A stretch of 64,000 nucleotides of DNA from Rathayibacter agropyri. GTDB taxonomy: Bacteria > Actinomycetota > Actinomycetes > Actinomycetales > Microbacteriaceae. The notes beneath the pieces are model-generated. The model saw only the letters and a list, made by a program, of their open reading frames with translations. It was not told the origin of the DNA and searched no databases. Location of the stretch: the NCBI RefSeq assembly GCF_013249015.1, contig NZ_JABRPL010000004.1, forward strand, positions 1 to 64,000, written 5' to 3'. Positions 17,799 to 26,090 of the stretch are shown piece after piece. The position numbers and the translations under genes were made by a program. Position 1 is the first letter of the stretch. Each line of letters opens with the position of its first letter.

Positions 17799-17809
17799 TC
17801 CGCAGGTGG

Positions 17810-17986
17810 TCAGTTGTCGCTGCCCGTGCTCTTGAGCTCGGCCTCGATGTCTTCGGACTGCGCGGCCGTGAGTGCGACGTCCTCGTCTGCAGGATCGACC
17901 GCGTCGCCGCGACGGCCTTCACCGACGGCGCGGATCGAGGCGAGTTCGTCTGCGAGCGCTGGGTCCTCGCCTCCGCGTTCGCTCAC
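17810..17986 (-). CDS. 58-residue acidic protein, coupled to the gene upstream
   Basis: A short frame of 58 residues (MSERGGEDPALADELAS... ending KSTGSDN) starts with GTG at 17986, overlapping the TGA of the preceding 80-residue gene in the GTGA form. It is acidic, with no membrane segment or Cys. The stop/start overlap and the position before a terminator support it as a real gene. No family is recognised. Confidence 0.6.
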   Translation of the reverse strand: MSERGGEDPALADELASIRAVGEGRRGDAVDPADEDVALTAAQSEDIEAELKSTGSDN

Positions 17987-18225
17987 GAGCTGGTCTCGAT
18001 CTCCCCGGCGGAAACGGCTTCGGCGTACTTGCGGAGGTCGGGGCCGGGCTCGAAGTCGATGAAGCGGTCTTTGAGGCGCGCATTCAGTTCGGCGAAGATG
18101 TCCTCCCAGGGCTCGCCCTTCTTACTCGTCGCGAGGTCGAGCACGGCCTCCCGGAGGACCCTGTCCGAATCCTCAAGGATCTTGTCGCGGGCTTCGTCGT
18201 TCCAGCGGATGTCCTGTGCGTCCAT
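17983..18225 (-). CDS. 80-residue conserved-looking hypothetical protein
   Basis: This 80-residue, mostly helical, charged protein begins MDAQDIRWNDEARDKILED, contains DRVLREAVLDLATSKKGEPW, and ends in Ser-Ser. The ATG at 18225 is the first after a promoter-like region; the frame upstream is open only by chance. It is translationally coupled to the 58-residue gene. No domain is recognised; length and charge would suit a small regulatory or partner protein. Confidence 0.6.
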   Translation of the reverse strand: MDAQDIRWNDEARDKILEDSDRVLREAVLDLATSKKGEPWEDIFAELNARLKDRFIDFEPGPDLRKYAEAVSAGEIETSS

Positions 18226-18419
18226 GCACCGACCGTAGGTGCGGCGTCGTCGCGCCCGCAGGGACTTGCGAAGGTGTAAGGGGAGGCGTAGGCGCGGCGC
18301 GCATCCGGTCTGTCGACACGCCGCGCTGTATGCCGAGGTGCCACGACGGGGGCAGCGTCTCGGCGAGGAGGCGGTGCATCGGCAGACGGGAGCGGAGCGC
18401 GGGACGCGGGAGCCCGTCG

Positions 18420-18425
18420 TAGGCT
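18420..18425 (+). promoter_or_regulatory. Leaderless-type -10 element of the TSUP transporter gene
   Basis: TAGGCT ends 7 bases before the ATG at 18433. Confidence 0.5.
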
Positions 18426-18432
18426 TCCCTCG

Positions 18433-19239
18433 ATGCTGACGTTCATCGAGGACCTCGGCCTCCCCGTGCTCGCGCTGATGATTCTCGCCGCCTTCGCAGC
18501 GGGCTGGATCGACGCGGTGGTCGGCGGCGGCGGCCTGCTCCAACTCCCCGCCCTCCTCCTCGTGCCGGGGATCTCGCCCGTGCAGGCCCTGGCCACGAAC
18601 AAGCTCGCCTCGGTGTTCGGCACGACCACGAGCGCGGTTACCTTTTTCCGCCGTGCCAGGCCCGACCTGCGCACCGCTTTGCCGATGGCGGGAGTCGCGC
18701 TCGCAGGCAGCTACGCGGGCGCGACGCTCGCGGGGCTCCTCCCCGCCGCCGTCTTCAAGCCGATCATCGTCGTGGCACTGATCGTCGTCGCGGTCGTCAC
18801 GATCGCTCGCCCCGCGCTCGGGAGCGTCACCCTGCTCAAGCACGCGGGTCGTCGCCACCTCGTCACGGCGGCCGTGCTCGGGTTGCTGATCGGCTTCTAC
18901 GACGGGCTAATCGGCCCGGGTACCGGCACGTTCCTGATCATCGCGCTCATCACCGCTCTCGGCTACGACTTCGTGCTCGCCAGCGCCAAGGCCAAGATCG
19001 TCAACGTCGCGACCAATGTCGGCGCGCTGCTCTATTTCGTGCCGGGCGGCCACATGATCTGGGTGCTCGGCCTGGTCATGGGTGCCGCGAACGTCGCTGG
19101 CGCCTACCTCGGCTCCCGGATGGCCGTCGCGCGGGGCAGCCGCTTCATCCGCATCGCGTTTCTCGTGGTGGTTGGCGCTCTCATCCTCAAGGTCGGCTCC
19201 GACGTCTGGATCGAGAATCTGGCTCCGCTGCTGAGCTGA
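18433..19239 (+). CDS. TSUP (TauE/SafE) family membrane transporter
   Basis: This 268-residue membrane protein has about eight helices in two repeats. The repeat signature appears as GWIDAVVGGGGLLQLPALL (23-41) and again as GFYDGLIGPGTGTFL (about 155-170). The family carries sulfonates, sulfite, sulfoacetate or other organic anions; the substrate here is unknown. NKLASVFGTTTSAVTFFRR is the usual segment after the first repeat. It is a single-gene unit with a leaderless promoter. Confidence 0.87.
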   Translation: MLTFIEDLGLPVLALMILAAFAAGWIDAVVGGGGLLQLPALLLVPGISPVQALATNKLASVFGTTTSAVTFFRRARPDLRTALPMAGVALAGSYAGATLAGLLPAAVFKPIIVVALIVVAVVTIARPALGSVTLLKHAGRRHLVTAAVLGLLIGFYDGLIGPGTGTFLIIALITALGYDFVLASAKAKIVNVATNVGALLYFVPGGHMIWVLGLVMGAANVAGAYLGSRMAVARGSRFIRIAFLVVVGALILKVGSDVWIENLAPLLS

Positions 19240-19439
19240 CTTCGCCCGCGAGATCGCCCGTCGAGAGCGGGCGCGCTCCTCAGAGCACTCCACCGTTCGG
19301 AGGAGAACGTCGAGACCGATGGGCGCGCGCTGTCCCGGTAACGGGGCCGAAACGCGCAGGTCGCGCAGCCGCAACACCGGTGCAGTTGAGTGGTCCTGCC
19401 ACTTCGGCTCGACCGAACCGCTCACGCAGACGGAGTCCC

Positions 19440-20711
19440 ATGTCGCTCAGATCCCTCCAGCATCCGGCCACGCAGATCGGGATCGCCGCGATCGCCGGCA
19501 TCGTGTTCGGCCTCATCGTCGGCGACTGGGCCGGCAACCTCGCCTTCCTCGGCCAGATCTTCATCCGCCTGATCCAGATGGCGATCGTGCCCCTGGTCAT
19601 GGCGTCGGTCATCGTGGCCACCGGGTCGATGGGAGGCACGAGCACGGGCCGTCTCGCTGCGCGCACCTTCGGCTGGATGATCGGCTTTTCGGTTGTGGCG
19701 GCCGTCGTCGCCGTCGTGCTCAGCCTCGTGCTACAGCCGGGCGCTGGGGCCACCTTCTCGGGTGAACTCGACCCCTCCCTCGAGCAGCCGGCGTCGGAGG
19801 CGGCAGGCTGGCAGGACACGATTCTCGGCTTCTTCTCGACCAACATCGTCGCGTCGATGTCCACCGCCACGATGGTCCCGATCATTGTGTTCTCGCTCCT
19901 GTTCGGCATCGCACTGAATCACCACGTCACCTCGACCGGCAGTGTGCTCGTCCTGCAGGCTCTCGAGCAGCTGCAGCAGGTTCTGCTCGCGCTCATCCGC
20001 CTCGTGATGCGCATCGCGCCGATCGGCGTTTTCGCCCTGCTCGCCGCCCTCGCGGGTGAAGTGGGCGTGGCGGTCGTGACAAGCGCTCTCGCCTACCTGG
20101 GGACAACCCTGCTCGGCGTGGTGCTGCTCACGGTCCTCTTCGTCGCGGTGGTGACCGTGCGGACACGCCTGGACCCTCGCCGTCTCCCGCGCAAGCTCGC
20201 CGAGCAGACCCTCATCGCGATCACTACGACGAGTTCGGCCGTCACCTATCCGACGGTGCTGCGCAACACGGTCGAGAAGGTGGGTGTCAGCCGTCGCGTC
20301 GCGGACTTCACGCTCTCGATCGGCTTGACCATGGGCTCCTATGGCGCCGTGCTCAACTACACGATCGTGGTCTTCTTCCTGGCTCAGGCGGGCGGCGTCG
20401 TGCTCTCGCCCGCGCAGATCTTGCTGGGGATGGGGCTGGCGATCCTGCTCAACATGGGCACGATTACGGTGCCGGGTGGCTTTCCGGTCGTCGCACTCTT
20501 CCTTGCCGCGACTCTCGGCCTGCCGATCCAGGCGGTCGGCCTCTTGATCGCGGTCGACTGGTTCACTGGGATCTTCCGCACCTTCCTCAATGTGAACGGT
20601 GACACCTTCGTGGCAATGCTCGTCGCGGACGCCGACGACGAGATCGATCGCGATGTCTACTCGGGAATCCGGGCGAGCGACGAGGTCGGGGCGGCGGGGA
20701 GTGTCGCCTGA
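19440..20711 (+). CDS. Dicarboxylate/amino acid:cation symporter (DAACS/SLC1 fold)
   Basis: This 423-residue symporter is related to GltP/DctA and to archaeal GltPh. It should import acidic amino acids or C4-dicarboxylates with protons or sodium. Family landmarks are IRLIQMAIVPLVMASVIVATG (early helix), TTTSSAVTYPT (HP1 loop, equivalent to the SSS serine loop), LTMGSYGAVLNYTIVVFFLAQ (helix 7, replacing the usual NMDGT Asn-Met-Asp-Gly-Thr) and NVNGDTFVAMLVA (helix 8). The variant helix 7, with no NMDGT, makes substrate and ion coupling uncertain. The ATG at 19440 is chosen at the start of homology. Confidence 0.88.
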   Translation: MSLRSLQHPATQIGIAAIAGIVFGLIVGDWAGNLAFLGQIFIRLIQMAIVPLVMASVIVATGSMGGTSTGRLAARTFGWMIGFSVVAAVVAVVLSLVLQPGAGATFSGELDPSLEQPASEAAGWQDTILGFFSTNIVASMSTATMVPIIVFSLLFGIALNHHVTSTGSVLVLQALEQLQQVLLALIRLVMRIAPIGVFALLAALAGEVGVAVVTSALAYLGTTLLGVVLLTVLFVAVVTVRTRLDPRRLPRKLAEQTLIAITTTSSAVTYPTVLRNTVEKVGVSRRVADFTLSIGLTMGSYGAVLNYTIVVFFLAQAGGVVLSPAQILLGMGLAILLNMGTITVPGGFPVVALFLAATLGLPIQAVGLLIAVDWFTGIFRTFLNVNGDTFVAMLVADADDEIDRDVYSGIRASDEVGAAGSVA

Positions 20712-20721
20712 CGGGGCGACT

Positions 20722-20761
20722 GGCGACGGGTAGCTCTCCTCGAGGAGGACCACCCGTCGCC
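20722..20761. terminator. Bidirectional terminator
   Basis: GGCGACGGGT (20722-20731) pairs with ACCCGTCGCC (20752-20761); an inner TCCTCGAGGA palindrome extends the fold. It lies between the convergent symporter and CitMHS genes. Confidence 0.75.
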
Positions 20762-20775
20762 GCGCGGAGCGGGGC

Positions 20776-22269
20776 TTATCCGAACGGGATCGAGCCCACC
20801 ACCACGCCGACCGCGAGCATCACCAACGAGACGATCACCGCGCGCCAGAGCACCTTGCGGTGGTGATCGCCGAGGTTGACGGCGGCAAGGGAGACGAGCA
20901 GCAAGATCGCCGGCACCAGAGGGCTCTGCAGGTGCACGGGTTGGCCGGTGATCGAGGCACGAGCCATCTCGACCGGCGAGATGCCGTAGTTCGCCGCACT
21001 CTCGGACAGCACCGGGAGGATGCCGTAGTAGAACGCGTCATTCGACATGAAGAAGGTCATCGGGATGCTGAGCACGCCCGTGATGACGGCGAGGAACGGG
21101 CCCATCGCCGGCGGGATGACCGCGACGACCCACTGGGCCATCGCATCGACCATGCCCGTGCCGTTGAGCACGCCGATCAGCACGCCCGCCGCGAGAACCA
21201 TCGAGACGACACCGACGATGCTCGGTGCGTGCTTGACGATCTCGGAGGCCTGGTCCTTCATCGCCGGAAAGTTGATCAGCAGCGCGACCGCCGAGCCGAC
21301 CATGAACACGTAGGCCAGCGGCAGGATGTCGGCGACCAGCAGCGTCATCACGGCGAGCGTCAGCACGAGGTTCACCCAGATCAGCTTGGGGCGCAGGGTC
21401 TCGCGCTCAGGGTCGAGCATTGTGTCGGCCATCGCGGTATCGGCGTCGTCGGCCTGCACGCGGGCGGCGACGGCAATCTGGGCGCCGCGGAGGGACTGGG
21501 GTCCGCGGAGGAAGGAGAATCGCTCGCGGGCGACCGCGCGGATGCCTCCGGTCAGCGCGGCGAGGCCGCCGGCGCGGGCGCCGTCCGAGCGGGAAGACGA
21601 TCCGTGGCCCGCGTGGACGAGTTCCTGCTCGAGCATCGGCTCGGCCAGCGCGAGCGTGCCGAGGCGACGGCGCTCGCCGAGGCCGAGGAACCAGGCGAAG
21701 ACGAGGGTGACGGCCAGACCGACCGCGAGCGAGGGCAGCATCGGCACGAAGATGTCGCTCGGCGAGACCTGAAGGGCCGCCGCGGCGCGCACCGTCGGTC
21801 CGCCCCACGGGACGATGTTGAGCGTGCCGTTCGCGAGCCCCGCCACGCAGGTCAACACGACCGGGTTCATCCTCAGACGGAGGTAGATCGGCAGCATCGC
21901 GGCGGTGGTGACGATGAAGGTGGTCGAGCCGTCGCCGTCCAGGGAGACCGCTCCGGCGAGCAGCGCCGTCCCGAGTACGACCTTGGCCGGATCGTCACCG
22001 AGCGCGCGCACGATGAAGCGGATGAGCGGATCGAAGAGCCCGACGTCGATCATGATGCCGAAGTACATGATCGCGAACATCAGCAGCGCGGCCGTGGGGG
22101 CGAGACTGCCGATCGCGTCGAGGACCATGTCGCCGATCCCGAGGCCGGCGCCCGCGAAGAGCCCGAAGATCGTCGGGACGACGATCAGGGCGACCATCGG
22201 CGTCAGCCGCTTGGTCATGATCAGGGCCATGAAGGCCAGGATCATTGTGAATCCGAGTACTACCAACAC
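20776..22269 (-). CDS. CitMHS family citrate-metal/proton transporter
   Basis: This 497-residue membrane protein of the CitMHS family resembles Bacillus CitM/CitH, which import citrate complexed with divalent metal. Signatures are AIMYFGIMIDVGLFDPL, SLDGDGSTTFIVTTAAMLPIY, NGTLNIVPWGGPTVR and FFMSNDAFYYGILPVL. A loop of about 70 residues in the middle separates two halves of about six helices. The GTG start has AAGGAG upstream. It diverges from a CitA/CitB-like two-component system, which very probably controls it. Confidence 0.92.
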   Translation of the reverse strand: MLVVLGFTMILAFMALIMTKRLTPMVALIVVPTIFGLFAGAGLGIGDMVLDAIGSLAPTAALLMFAIMYFGIMIDVGLFDPLIRFIVRALGDDPAKVVLGTALLAGAVSLDGDGSTTFIVTTAAMLPIYLRLRMNPVVLTCVAGLANGTLNIVPWGGPTVRAAAALQVSPSDIFVPMLPSLAVGLAVTLVFAWFLGLGERRRLGTLALAEPMLEQELVHAGHGSSSRSDGARAGGLAALTGGIRAVARERFSFLRGPQSLRGAQIAVAARVQADDADTAMADTMLDPERETLRPKLIWVNLVLTLAVMTLLVADILPLAYVFMVGSAVALLINFPAMKDQASEIVKHAPSIVGVVSMVLAAGVLIGVLNGTGMVDAMAQWVVAVIPPAMGPFLAVITGVLSIPMTFFMSNDAFYYGILPVLSESAANYGISPVEMARASITGQPVHLQSPLVPAILLLVSLAAVNLGDHHRKVLWRAVIVSLVMLAVGVVVGSIPFG

Positions 22270-22383
22270 AACTGACTCCTTCGTCGAGTGCCGCCGATCG
22301 ATGACGTCGGAGCGTCGGCCGGGGTGCTCGACACCCTAGGCACCTCCGCGATCCGCTCCGGGGTATCGCTCATTACCGCGACA

Positions 22384-22418
22384 TCTGCGCATAGTGTGGG
22401 TTCTGCGCATTCTGCGCA
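22384..22418. promoter_or_regulatory. Three TCTGCGCA repeats in the citrate transporter/two-component control region
   Basis: TCTGCGCA occurs at 22384, 22402 and 22411 in the 170-bp region between the divergent transporter and kinase genes. The repeats are candidate binding sites for the CitB-like response regulator. Confidence 0.45.
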
Positions 22419-22439
22419 CGACCAGGTCGGGGAGGCCGG

Positions 22440-24119
22440 ATGCGCTTCGCGACCCACGTGCTCCTCCTCCAGCTTGCAACCGTCTCGGCCGCGGTACTCG
22501 TCTGCGCCGGAGTCGTCACCGCGCTGAGCGTGCAGCAGTTGCGCGGTGCGGCGGAGGAGACGGCGCTCGCCATCGCTCGCACCGTCGCCGAGGATCCCGA
22601 CGTGCGCGACGCGGTCACCGCCTCCTCCGCCGAGCCCGGCGTGCCGGCCGCCGCCGAGCTGCGCCGGGGTCCGCTCGAGGACGTCGCCGCCGCGGTCGAG
22701 CAGCGCACGGGAGCGCTCTTCGTCGTCATCACCGACGACCAGGGCATCCGCCTGGCTCATCCCGACGAGGACCGGCTCGGCGAGCGCGTCTCGACCAGCC
22801 CCAACGAGGCTCTGGCGGGACGCGAGAGCGTGTCCTGGGGGAGCGGCACCCTGGGCGAGTCGGCGAGGGCGAAGGTCCCTGTGTTCGCGGAGGGGGAGAG
22901 GCGGGTCGTCGGCGAGATCAGCATCGGCTTCGCGCGTTCCAGCGTCTTCACCGACCTGCCCGCCGCTCTCCTCGGCGTCCTCGCGGCGGCGCTCGCGGGC
23001 CTGGTGCTGGCGGCGATCGCGTCCGTCTTCCTCCGCCGCCGCCTGCTGCGACTGACGCTGGGCCTCGCACCGGAGGAGCTGACCTCGCTGGTGCAGGATC
23101 AGGCGGCCGTGCTCGATGGCGTCGACGAGGGAGTGCTCGCGCTCGACCGCGATGGACGTGTCGGCGTCTGCAACGCGCGGGCGGCGGCGATCCTCGGCTC
23201 TGACGATCCGACCGGTCGAGCGCTGCACGGTCGCGTACTGTCCGAGCTCGCTCTGCCGACTCCGCTGGCCGACGCGATCGACGCAGCCCTGCGCTCCGCT
23301 GAGACGCCGAGAACGGGCGGCGAGGAGGGCTTCGTCGTGCGCTCACGCATCGTCTATGTCGACATCCGGAGGGTCACCCGTGGCGACCGCGATCTGGGCG
23401 TGGTCGTCGTGCTCCGTGACCGCACTGACCTCGCCGCGCTGAGCCGCCGGCTGGACGCGGTCGGCGCGATGACCACTGCGCTCCAGGTGCAGCGGCACGA
23501 GTTCGCGAACCGCCTGCACGTGGTCGCGGGCCTCCTCGATGCAGGGCGGACGGGATCGGCGCGCGACTACCTCGATGAGGTGCTGACCCGCGGTCCGCTG
23601 AAGTACCCCGTGCAGCACGCCGACCGGCTGCAGGAGCCGTACCTCCAGGCGCTCATCGGTGCGAAGGGGATCGAGGCGGCGGAGCGTGGTGTGCTGCTGA
23701 CGCTCGGCGAGGAGACGCTGGTGCGTGGCACGGTCATCGAACCGGAGGATGTCGCCACGGTTGTCGGGAATCTCGTGGACAACGCGGTTCGCGCGGCGGT
23801 GCAGGGGCGGCGCGACGTGCGCTTTGTCGAGGTTGAGCTGTTGGACGACGGCGATGCGCTCTTCGTGACGGTTGCCGACTCGGGTGACGGGGTCGTCGCT
23901 CCGGAGTCGCTGTTCGACCGGGCCGACGCGGACCCGGTGGAGGACGACTCGCGGGTGCACGGCCGCGGCTTTGGCCTCCCGCTCTGCCGAGAGGTGGCCG
24001 CCCGTCGCGGCGGCGAGGTGTGGCTAGCAGACGCCGGTGGAGCGGAGTCGGGGGCCGTGCTCTGCGCGCGACTCCCCGGGTCGGTCCGGCCGCCGGAGCA
24101 GGGCGGGGTCGATTGGTGA
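22440..24119 (+). CDS. CitA/DcuS-type sensor histidine kinase
   Basis: This 559-residue kinase has membrane helix 1 (7-29), an extracytoplasmic sensor of the PASTA-unlike CitA type (about 32-172), helix 2 (174-198) and a cytoplasmic PAS domain (about 215-330). The phosphoacceptor H353 lies in QRHEFANRLHVVAGLL, the SpoOB-like motif of this subfamily. The ATPase domain shows NLVDNAVRAA (N box), ADSGDGV and GRGFGLPLC. CitA-type kinases sense citrate or C4-dicarboxylates outside the cell. It overlaps its response regulator by four bases and faces the CitMHS transporter. Confidence 0.92.
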   Translation: MRFATHVLLLQLATVSAAVLVCAGVVTALSVQQLRGAAEETALAIARTVAEDPDVRDAVTASSAEPGVPAAAELRRGPLEDVAAAVEQRTGALFVVITDDQGIRLAHPDEDRLGERVSTSPNEALAGRESVSWGSGTLGESARAKVPVFAEGERRVVGEISIGFARSSVFTDLPAALLGVLAAALAGLVLAAIASVFLRRRLLRLTLGLAPEELTSLVQDQAAVLDGVDEGVLALDRDGRVGVCNARAAAILGSDDPTGRALHGRVLSELALPTPLADAIDAALRSAETPRTGGEEGFVVRSRIVYVDIRRVTRGDRDLGVVVVLRDRTDLAALSRRLDAVGAMTTALQVQRHEFANRLHVVAGLLDAGRTGSARDYLDEVLTRGPLKYPVQHADRLQEPYLQALIGAKGIEAAERGVLLTLGEETLVRGTVIEPEDVATVVGNLVDNAVRAAVQGRRDVRFVEVELLDDGDALFVTVADSGDGVVAPESLFDRADADPVEDDSRVHGRGFGLPLCREVAARRGGEVWLADAGGAESGAVLCARLPGSVRPPEQGGVDW

Positions 24120-24787
24120 GCGCGGACGCGGTGCAGGAGCGCACGGTGCTCGTGATTGACGACGACTTCCGGGTGGCGCAGCTGCACGCGGATTTGGTGG
24201 GAGCGCGGCAGGGCCTGACCGCGCTCGCTCCGGTGCATACCGCCCGTGCCGCCCGGGCGGCTGTCGCCGAGCATGCGCCCGACCTGCTGCTGCTCGACGT
24301 GCACCTGCCCGACCAGAGCGGCATCGCTCTGCTCCGCGAGCTCGATACCGACGCCTTCGTGGTGAGTGCCGCCTCCGACGGAGCAACGGTGCGGCGGGCC
24401 CTGCATGCGGGGGCGCTCGGCTACCTGATCAAGCCGTTCGAGGCACGGCTACTCGGCGAGCGCCTCGATGCCTACGTGCGGTTCCGGAACGTGCTGCGCG
24501 AGGACCGCGCGGCCGATCAGGAGGCGGTAGAGCGGGCGCTGCGGATCCTGCACTCCGGTGATGCTGCGGCCGCGCAGCCTTCGCGCTCGGCGACCGAGCA
24601 GCTTGTCCTCGCGCGCCTGGCCGAGTCGGGGGCCGAGCTCTCGGCACTCGAGGTTGCCGAGCGCGCCGGCATTTCGCGGGCCACCGCCCAGCGCTATCTC
24701 TCCGGTCTCTCCGGCCGCGGCCTGGTCGAGATGACCCTCAGCTACGGCACCACCGGCCGCCCCGAGCACCGCTATCGGGCGATGTAG
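24116..24787 (+). CDS. CitB/DcuR-type response regulator
   Basis: This 223-residue regulator has a receiver domain (10-125) with acidic pocket DDD (15-17), phosphoacceptor D61 in LLLLDVHLPD, and conserved Lys in YLIKPFEARL. The C-terminal DNA-binding domain is a winged helix (LEVAERAGISRATAQRYLSG), as in CitB/DpiA rather than the LuxR type. The GTG start overlaps the kinase stop. It probably activates the divergent citrate transporter at the TCTGCGCA repeats. Confidence 0.92.
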   Translation: MSADAVQERTVLVIDDDFRVAQLHADLVGARQGLTALAPVHTARAARAAVAEHAPDLLLLDVHLPDQSGIALLRELDTDAFVVSAASDGATVRRALHAGALGYLIKPFEARLLGERLDAYVRFRNVLREDRAADQEAVERALRILHSGDAAAAQPSRSATEQLVLARLAESGAELSALEVAERAGISRATAQRYLSGLSGRGLVEMTLSYGTTGRPEHRYRAM

Positions 24788-24789
24788 CC

Positions 24790-24859
24790 GCATAACGAAG
24801 GCTGGGACGCGGAATTCGAGTTTTTCGGCCTCGAAACGGCGTCCCAGCCTTCGTTATGC
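24790..24859. terminator. Long hairpin at a convergent junction (21-bp stem)
   Basis: A perfect 21-bp inverted repeat (outer bases GCATAACGAAGGCTGGGAC, arms 24790-24810 and 24839-24859) surrounds a 28-base centre with its own TTCGAG/CTCGAA stem and a T-run. It begins 2 bases after the response-regulator stop and ends 27 bases before the terC-like stop. It can act as a bidirectional terminator and resembles the hairpins around the two DUF559 genes. Confidence 0.75.
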
Positions 24860-24860
24860 A

Positions 24861-24900
24861 GACGACTCAGTGCGGAGCGAGACGACTCAGTGCGGAGCGT
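24861..24900. repeat. 20-bp tandem duplication across the terC-like stop codon
   Basis: GACGACTCAGTGCGGAGCG is present at 24861-24879 and again at 24881-24899. The second copy holds the last codons and the stop of the terC-like gene; the first copy is a downstream duplicate. Confidence 0.85.
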
Positions 24901-25900
24901 CGATGTCGGCTGCGCTGCGGCGCTTCGCGGCCTCTGCGGCCATGTGGCGTCCCTTCGGGCTGACGAGGGAGCCGATGACCGTGACCACCAGGACGCCGAT
25001 GATGACCGAGAGCGAGAGGCCGGTGCTGATCTCGAACACCTCCACGTGCTCGCCGTTGTTGATGAACGGCAGGGTGTTCTCGTGCAGCGCGTGCAGGATC
25101 AGCTTCACGCCGATGAAGGCGAGGATCACGGCCAGGCCGATGCTGAGATAGACGAGGCGGTCGAGTAGCCCGTCGATGAGGAAGTACAGCTGGCGCAGTC
25201 CCAGCAGCGAGAACGCGGTCGCCGTGAAGACGAGGAAGACGTCGCTGGTGAGGCCGAAGATCGCCGGCACGCTGTCGAGGGCAAAGAGGACGTCCGTCCC
25301 GCCGATCGCCGCCATGACGAGGATCATCGGCGTGAGGACCTTCTTGCCGTCGACGCGGGTGTAGAACTTATCGCCGTCGTACTGGTCGCTTGTCTTGAAG
25401 ATCCGCTTGGCGAGACGCACCATGATGTTGTCGCCGGCGTGCTCGTCGCCGGGCTTCACGAGGTTGAACGCGGTGAGCAGCAGGATCAGGCCGAAGACGT
25501 AGAAGACCCAGGCAAGCGAATTAATCAGCGCGGCACCGAGGAAGATGAAGCCTGTGCGGGCGAGAAGCGCGAAGACGATGCCGAAGAGCAGCACCTTTTG
25601 CTGATCGGCGCGGGGCACCTTGAAACTCGCCATGATGATCAGGAAGACGAACAGATTGTCGACCGACAGCGCCTTCTCCGTGATGTAGCCGGCGAAGTAC
25701 TCGGAGCCCGGCGTTGGCCCGCCAAACACAAGGACGCCGAGGCCGAAGACTACGGCGATGCCGACGTAGAGCGCGGACCACAGGGCCGACTCCTTCAGCG
25801 TGGGCTCGTGGGCCTTGCGGACGTGGAAGAAGAAGTCGAAGAGCAGGAGCAGGACGATAAAGACGATCGTCAGGGTCCAGATCAGGGGCGACACGGTCAT
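24887..25900 (-). CDS. TerC family integral membrane protein
   Basis: This 337-residue protein has about eight helices and the TerC signatures ALSVDNLFVFLIIM and GGTDVLFALDSVPAIFGLT, whose Asp residues lie within the membrane. Members (TerC, Alx, MeeY/MeeF) are linked to tellurite resistance and Mn2+ export that metallates secreted proteins. The ATG at 25900 (MTVSPLIWTLTIVF) starts the first helix; the longer frame upstream lacks membrane-like sequence. The stop region is tandemly duplicated downstream. Confidence 0.9.
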   Translation of the reverse strand: MTVSPLIWTLTIVFIVLLLLFDFFFHVRKAHEPTLKESALWSALYVGIAVVFGLGVLVFGGPTPGSEYFAGYITEKALSVDNLFVFLIIMASFKVPRADQQKVLLFGIVFALLARTGFIFLGAALINSLAWVFYVFGLILLLTAFNLVKPGDEHAGDNIMVRLAKRIFKTSDQYDGDKFYTRVDGKKVLTPMILVMAAIGGTDVLFALDSVPAIFGLTSDVFLVFTATAFSLLGLRQLYFLIDGLLDRLVYLSIGLAVILAFIGVKLILHALHENTLPFINNGEHVEVFEISTGLSLSVIIGVLVVTVIGSLVSPKGRHMAAEAAKRRSAADIDAPH

Positions 25901-26090
25901 GACAGGGCTGGCCTCGCTCGAGAAGGGGTGGGGGACGGTCGGAGAACTCGCTCGTCTGTAGAACGCTAGCGACGCCGTGGAGAGAGCATGGCGTCTGCCG
26001 TTCGATCGTGAGTATCTTCTCAGAGATGAGCGCGAGAGCCGCGCGGAGCGGCCGGGATCGGCGAGCGGTCGGTCGGCCAGACTGGTCACC

